Part shown: one piece after another, positions 60,895-64,000 of the stretch
How the letters are laid out: each line of letters opens with the position of its first letter
Numbering within the stretch: position 1 is the stretch's first letter
NCBI GenBank assembly: GCA_026874595.1
Contig: CM049309.1
Location: 51,992,079-52,056,078 of the forward strand
Reading direction: 5' to 3'
DNA: 64,000 nucleotides
DNA from: Sipunculus nudus
Taxonomy: Eukaryota > Annelida > Sipuncula > Golfingiida > Sipunculidae
The notes under the pieces: model-generated
The model's database searches: none
What the model saw: the letters and a program-made list of their open reading frames with translations, nothing else
Told to the model about the DNA's origin: nothing
Program-made: the position numbers and the translations under genes

Positions 60895-63429
60895 CTTGAA
60901 ATAAAGGTATATATAAAACTAAATGAAATTCATTACAATAATCCCTCAAGCAAGCTTTTCTTCAGAAATGCTTAATTAGGTCTAAATATTTGTTGTCAAG
61001 AAAAGAGTTGTAAGTGTAATATATTTCAATGTGAAAAGTACATCTTATCATAAAATGTTAGTTAACACTAGCTATGAAGTAAAACTTTGATGAAAAATAT
61101 TCATATTTTGGAAATTTAGGTCATTGGCAACAATATTAGATATATACATTGTTCCTCAAGATTTTATTTATATTTGCATCATCATGGACAATGGCCTCTC
61201 ATTCTGTTCCATCTTTATTCTCTCCCTGTCTTAATGTTCTCAAGGAATATAACTAAAAAAATATTATATTAAGTCATGAGCACATGTTAAAAGGTTTTAG
61301 TGCAAACACCCTGAGCAAATGAATTTACAAAAATCTGACAAATGTAAATTTCTGATATGTCTTGGGTAAATTAAGTGTAGGTTTCTTTTTCTGGCCTGAA
61401 GTGAGAAAAAAAGAGAAGCAAAACATATCTTCAGTGCAATTCTGTATCAAAGAAATGAGCATGTTTTTTGGTGAGTCAATCAAAAACAAATATGGTGGAT
61501 CAAATGATTTGCCTGAATGTTTCTGCTATTTATCTGAAATAAAAAATAAAAAATTCTAACATGGTCGCACCATTGAATCAGGGGTACAACAATGCTCTGA
61601 ACATTGATCCATAAATTAAAAAGCACACAAAATAATTAATTCCAATTGCATATACAGTCATTTTTTTTTTTACTTATATTATCATCTCTAACTCATTTCA
61701 AAACACTTCTTCTCATCTCTAACTCATCACTACAGACAGATACACAAAATGCATGATGGTGCACTACTGATAACAGGAAGAGTCACCTTATAGCATAATT
61801 CAGATGCTAAAACAGCAAATGCATGAGAGGATTTACTAATGTGTAAATTATCTTCATCTAAGCATCAATCAGGCAAAAACGTTCGGTATTAAGTAGAAAT
61901 ACATTTCTGAAAGAATATCATATTATTTTTTGAATAGCCAAAACTAGAATAGAATTGAAAGGCAATAATCAACAATTAAAATGAATAACAGAAACCTTAG
62001 AAATTCATGTGTCTACACTGGATATTAACAGTTACTCAAACTTTATCCATCTACAGAAAAAAAAATTCAACCACCAAATAAGAATTACTTATTCCATATA
62101 CTGAATCCAGGTACAATTAGAATAAGATATATTTTTTATTGTTCTCAGACACCATCATTACTAGCAATATGATTAATCAAGAATGACTGATGACTAATGC
62201 TATTTCTGACCCTACTCTTCAATAACTAATTCTTAGATTGCAAAATATTCTTGCATTCAAGATATTTGTATGACTGCTTGTCTTTTGTACTGTGTTGCTC
62301 ATTGAGCAACGAGTTTGTATTAAGAAACCACAATAATTGTACTATTAAGGATACAACAAGCATTTACTACAATAACTGGTTATTTTGGTGTAATATAAAT
62401 TATTTTATCCCCTTCTGAATTTCTTTATACTCCTATTCAATTCTATACTTCAAAACAATTTACCCCTAAAGAGGTCCTACAAACTATTCTAAGGAGCACT
62501 TCTAAGCAACAGATGTGTGACACACACATGCTCTCCACAAGGACTTATCAGCCTGGTCAGTATATTAAGGAAAAGTTATGTATCCTTGCTTTAATACAAA
62601 GATACCTAAGTCAGAGGATATGAATAGACAAGTCCAAAAGCTATAAAGAATTTGTCTGAAACAGCGTATGATTTTCTAGTAGATTTAATAGTAATTTGAT
62701 GGGTGTTTATTTGTGTTTTTTCCCCAGTTTTTCAAATGTTTTTTTTATATAATTGCCCAAACTCATTTGGACCAGACTTACCTTACTGAGAACTCCTTGG
62801 CTTCTCAAAATAAGTTAATTATAAACAATATTTTTCTTTGGTAAAGGAAAATATAACTACAAAAAACAAAATAATTGGATTAGACTATTTTTTATGTAAT
62901 ATTCTAACTAGTCATAAATCAATAATAATCATGTTGATAGGATATATCTGACCTAAAATCCAACCAAGTCAAAATATATTACCAAACATAATATGTTATG
63001 TTTTCTTGGTCAAACCATCCATAACCTTGAAATGCCCAACCTGAACTGGTCACGAACCACACACCTCTGAGCTTGATCTCTAAATCATAATGACCAATGC
63101 TAAGTTGATTGATTGTCTAAGCGTCAGTGATGTGCTGGCCTTTTTGTGCTGGTATCAATACTGCTCAACATACTGAATTAAATATATTCTTAAAGTTGAT
63201 AACTATATTGAAACATTTCTGTGACTTTCCTAAAGCATTCCACCCTGTTAACATCTATATTCACACTAAATGCAGTTCTGTAAATTATTATATTTACCTA
63301 GTCTATACTAAATAATACTGGCTATATTTTTCTGACTTTTTTCTTCTGTCTAGGTAATACACCATCTCCAAACTAAATGCAAAAGAGAGAACAGTTAAAA
63401 ATGTTTCATGGAAGCTCAGCTTACCTTCT
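60895..63429. other. intergenic, no gene or repeat recognised
   Basis: AT-rich. No supported exon, and none of the HA-HE families detected. Confidence 0.45.
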
Positions 63430-63910
63430 CTCCTCAAGCAGCAGTCTCATTCCATTCCTGCTAATCCATTTCATTTCGACACTGCTTTCATGGGGAGCTT
63501 CTGCTGTAGACTGCCACCAGGGGGAGCATGACTGTCTGAGCAATATTTTGGTGATCACTTGCCTTACACCTGGGAATTTTCAACTGCGCATATCACTACA
63601 CCATTCTCATTGCTTGAGACAACTTTTTATTTTGTGTATCACCCAGACATCAATAGCTTGACTTACACCTTAGAATGCAACCCGACATTGTTAAAACTTA
63701 ACTAACCCCAGGGATTGTACGCTCTCTTAGATCAAAATATTTTGTTATTGTGTGACATCTCCCAGAGGGCAGCCTTGGCATAGCACCAATATATAAAGCT
63801 CCCCCTGGTGTTGATCAATCTTAAGCAGATGTTCAGTGTGAAAGAGCTGTGTCAAAATGAAATGGATTACCAGTAATGGAAGGCAACTGCTGCTTGTGGA
63901 GAGTTTCCTT
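63430..63910. repeat. inverted repeat, arms about 105 bp, with CTCF-like words at inner arm ends
   Basis: 63430-63531 and the reverse complement of 63798-63905 align at roughly three quarters identity: CAAGCAGCAGT, TAATCCATTTCATTT, GACAC and ACCAGGGGGAGC are shared. Each arm ends in CACCAGGGGGAGC (63515-63527 on +, 63798-63810 on minus). The spacer is about 270 bp. It may be a foldback MITE with no clear target duplication. Open frames on both strands here follow from the arms. Confidence 0.6.
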
Positions 63911-64000
63911 ACCCTGCAGCTTCTGGTCATCATGGACGCCTGCTTTATGTCAGTATAAGGCAGATACAGAACTATATATAAAAATAATCAATTATGATTA

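Overview
Organism and overall picture: this is AT-rich animal nuclear DNA with split genes (GT-AG introns) and a very high load of short-period repeats. The dispersed repeats have tandem-repeat cores, (GTCC)n tracts and subterminal hairpins, a style typical of bivalve molluscs, so a bivalve is the most likely source (inference). There are no prokaryotic genes, and I saw no tRNA or rRNA gene. Genes: one gene is clear, the 3' half of a RING-H2 E3 ubiquitin ligase of the Arkadia/RNF111-ARK2C type on the + strand. It has five phase-compatible exons at 777-942, 9925-10005, 27044-27130, 28666-28751 and 29364-29490, ending in a TGA, followed by a repeat-poor tract of about 4.5 kb that is probably a long 3' UTR. 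A probable last exon of an unrecognised minus-strand gene lies at 49389-49697, and a weaker one at 54914-55090. Nearly all other open frames are chance or satellite reading frames. Mobile DNA: most of the rest is non-autonomous transposons, often nested. Four families (called here HA, HB, HC and HD) are unrelated in core sequence but share one terminal plan. They start T|A, carry 5' hairpins (clear in HA and HC, imperfect in HB, not evident in HD), have a 9-11 bp inverted pair placed asymmetrically near the two ends, a short 3' hairpin, and an end CT(A/T)G|TT. This matches Helentron/Helitron2-type rolling-circle elements; no Rep-helicase gene is in the window. HA has six copies (A-F), and a shorter-core relative, HA2, has two. 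Two TA-flanked cut-and-paste elements (19445-23384 and 57056-60862, the second with a pogo/CENP-B-like DNA-binding remnant) have each been split by an HA copy. Layout: 1-34002 holds the Arkadia-like gene with repeat-filled introns; 35560-36602 is a 50-bp satellite with a 150-bp higher-order period; 36629-42368 and 48079-49271 are the arms of an inverted duplication whose right arm preserves the empty sites of two insertions in the left arm; 49961-53376 is a double-headed HC tandem array; 53377-64000 is mostly non-coding apart from the pogo-like element and an inverted repeat at 63430-63910 carrying CTCF-like motifs.
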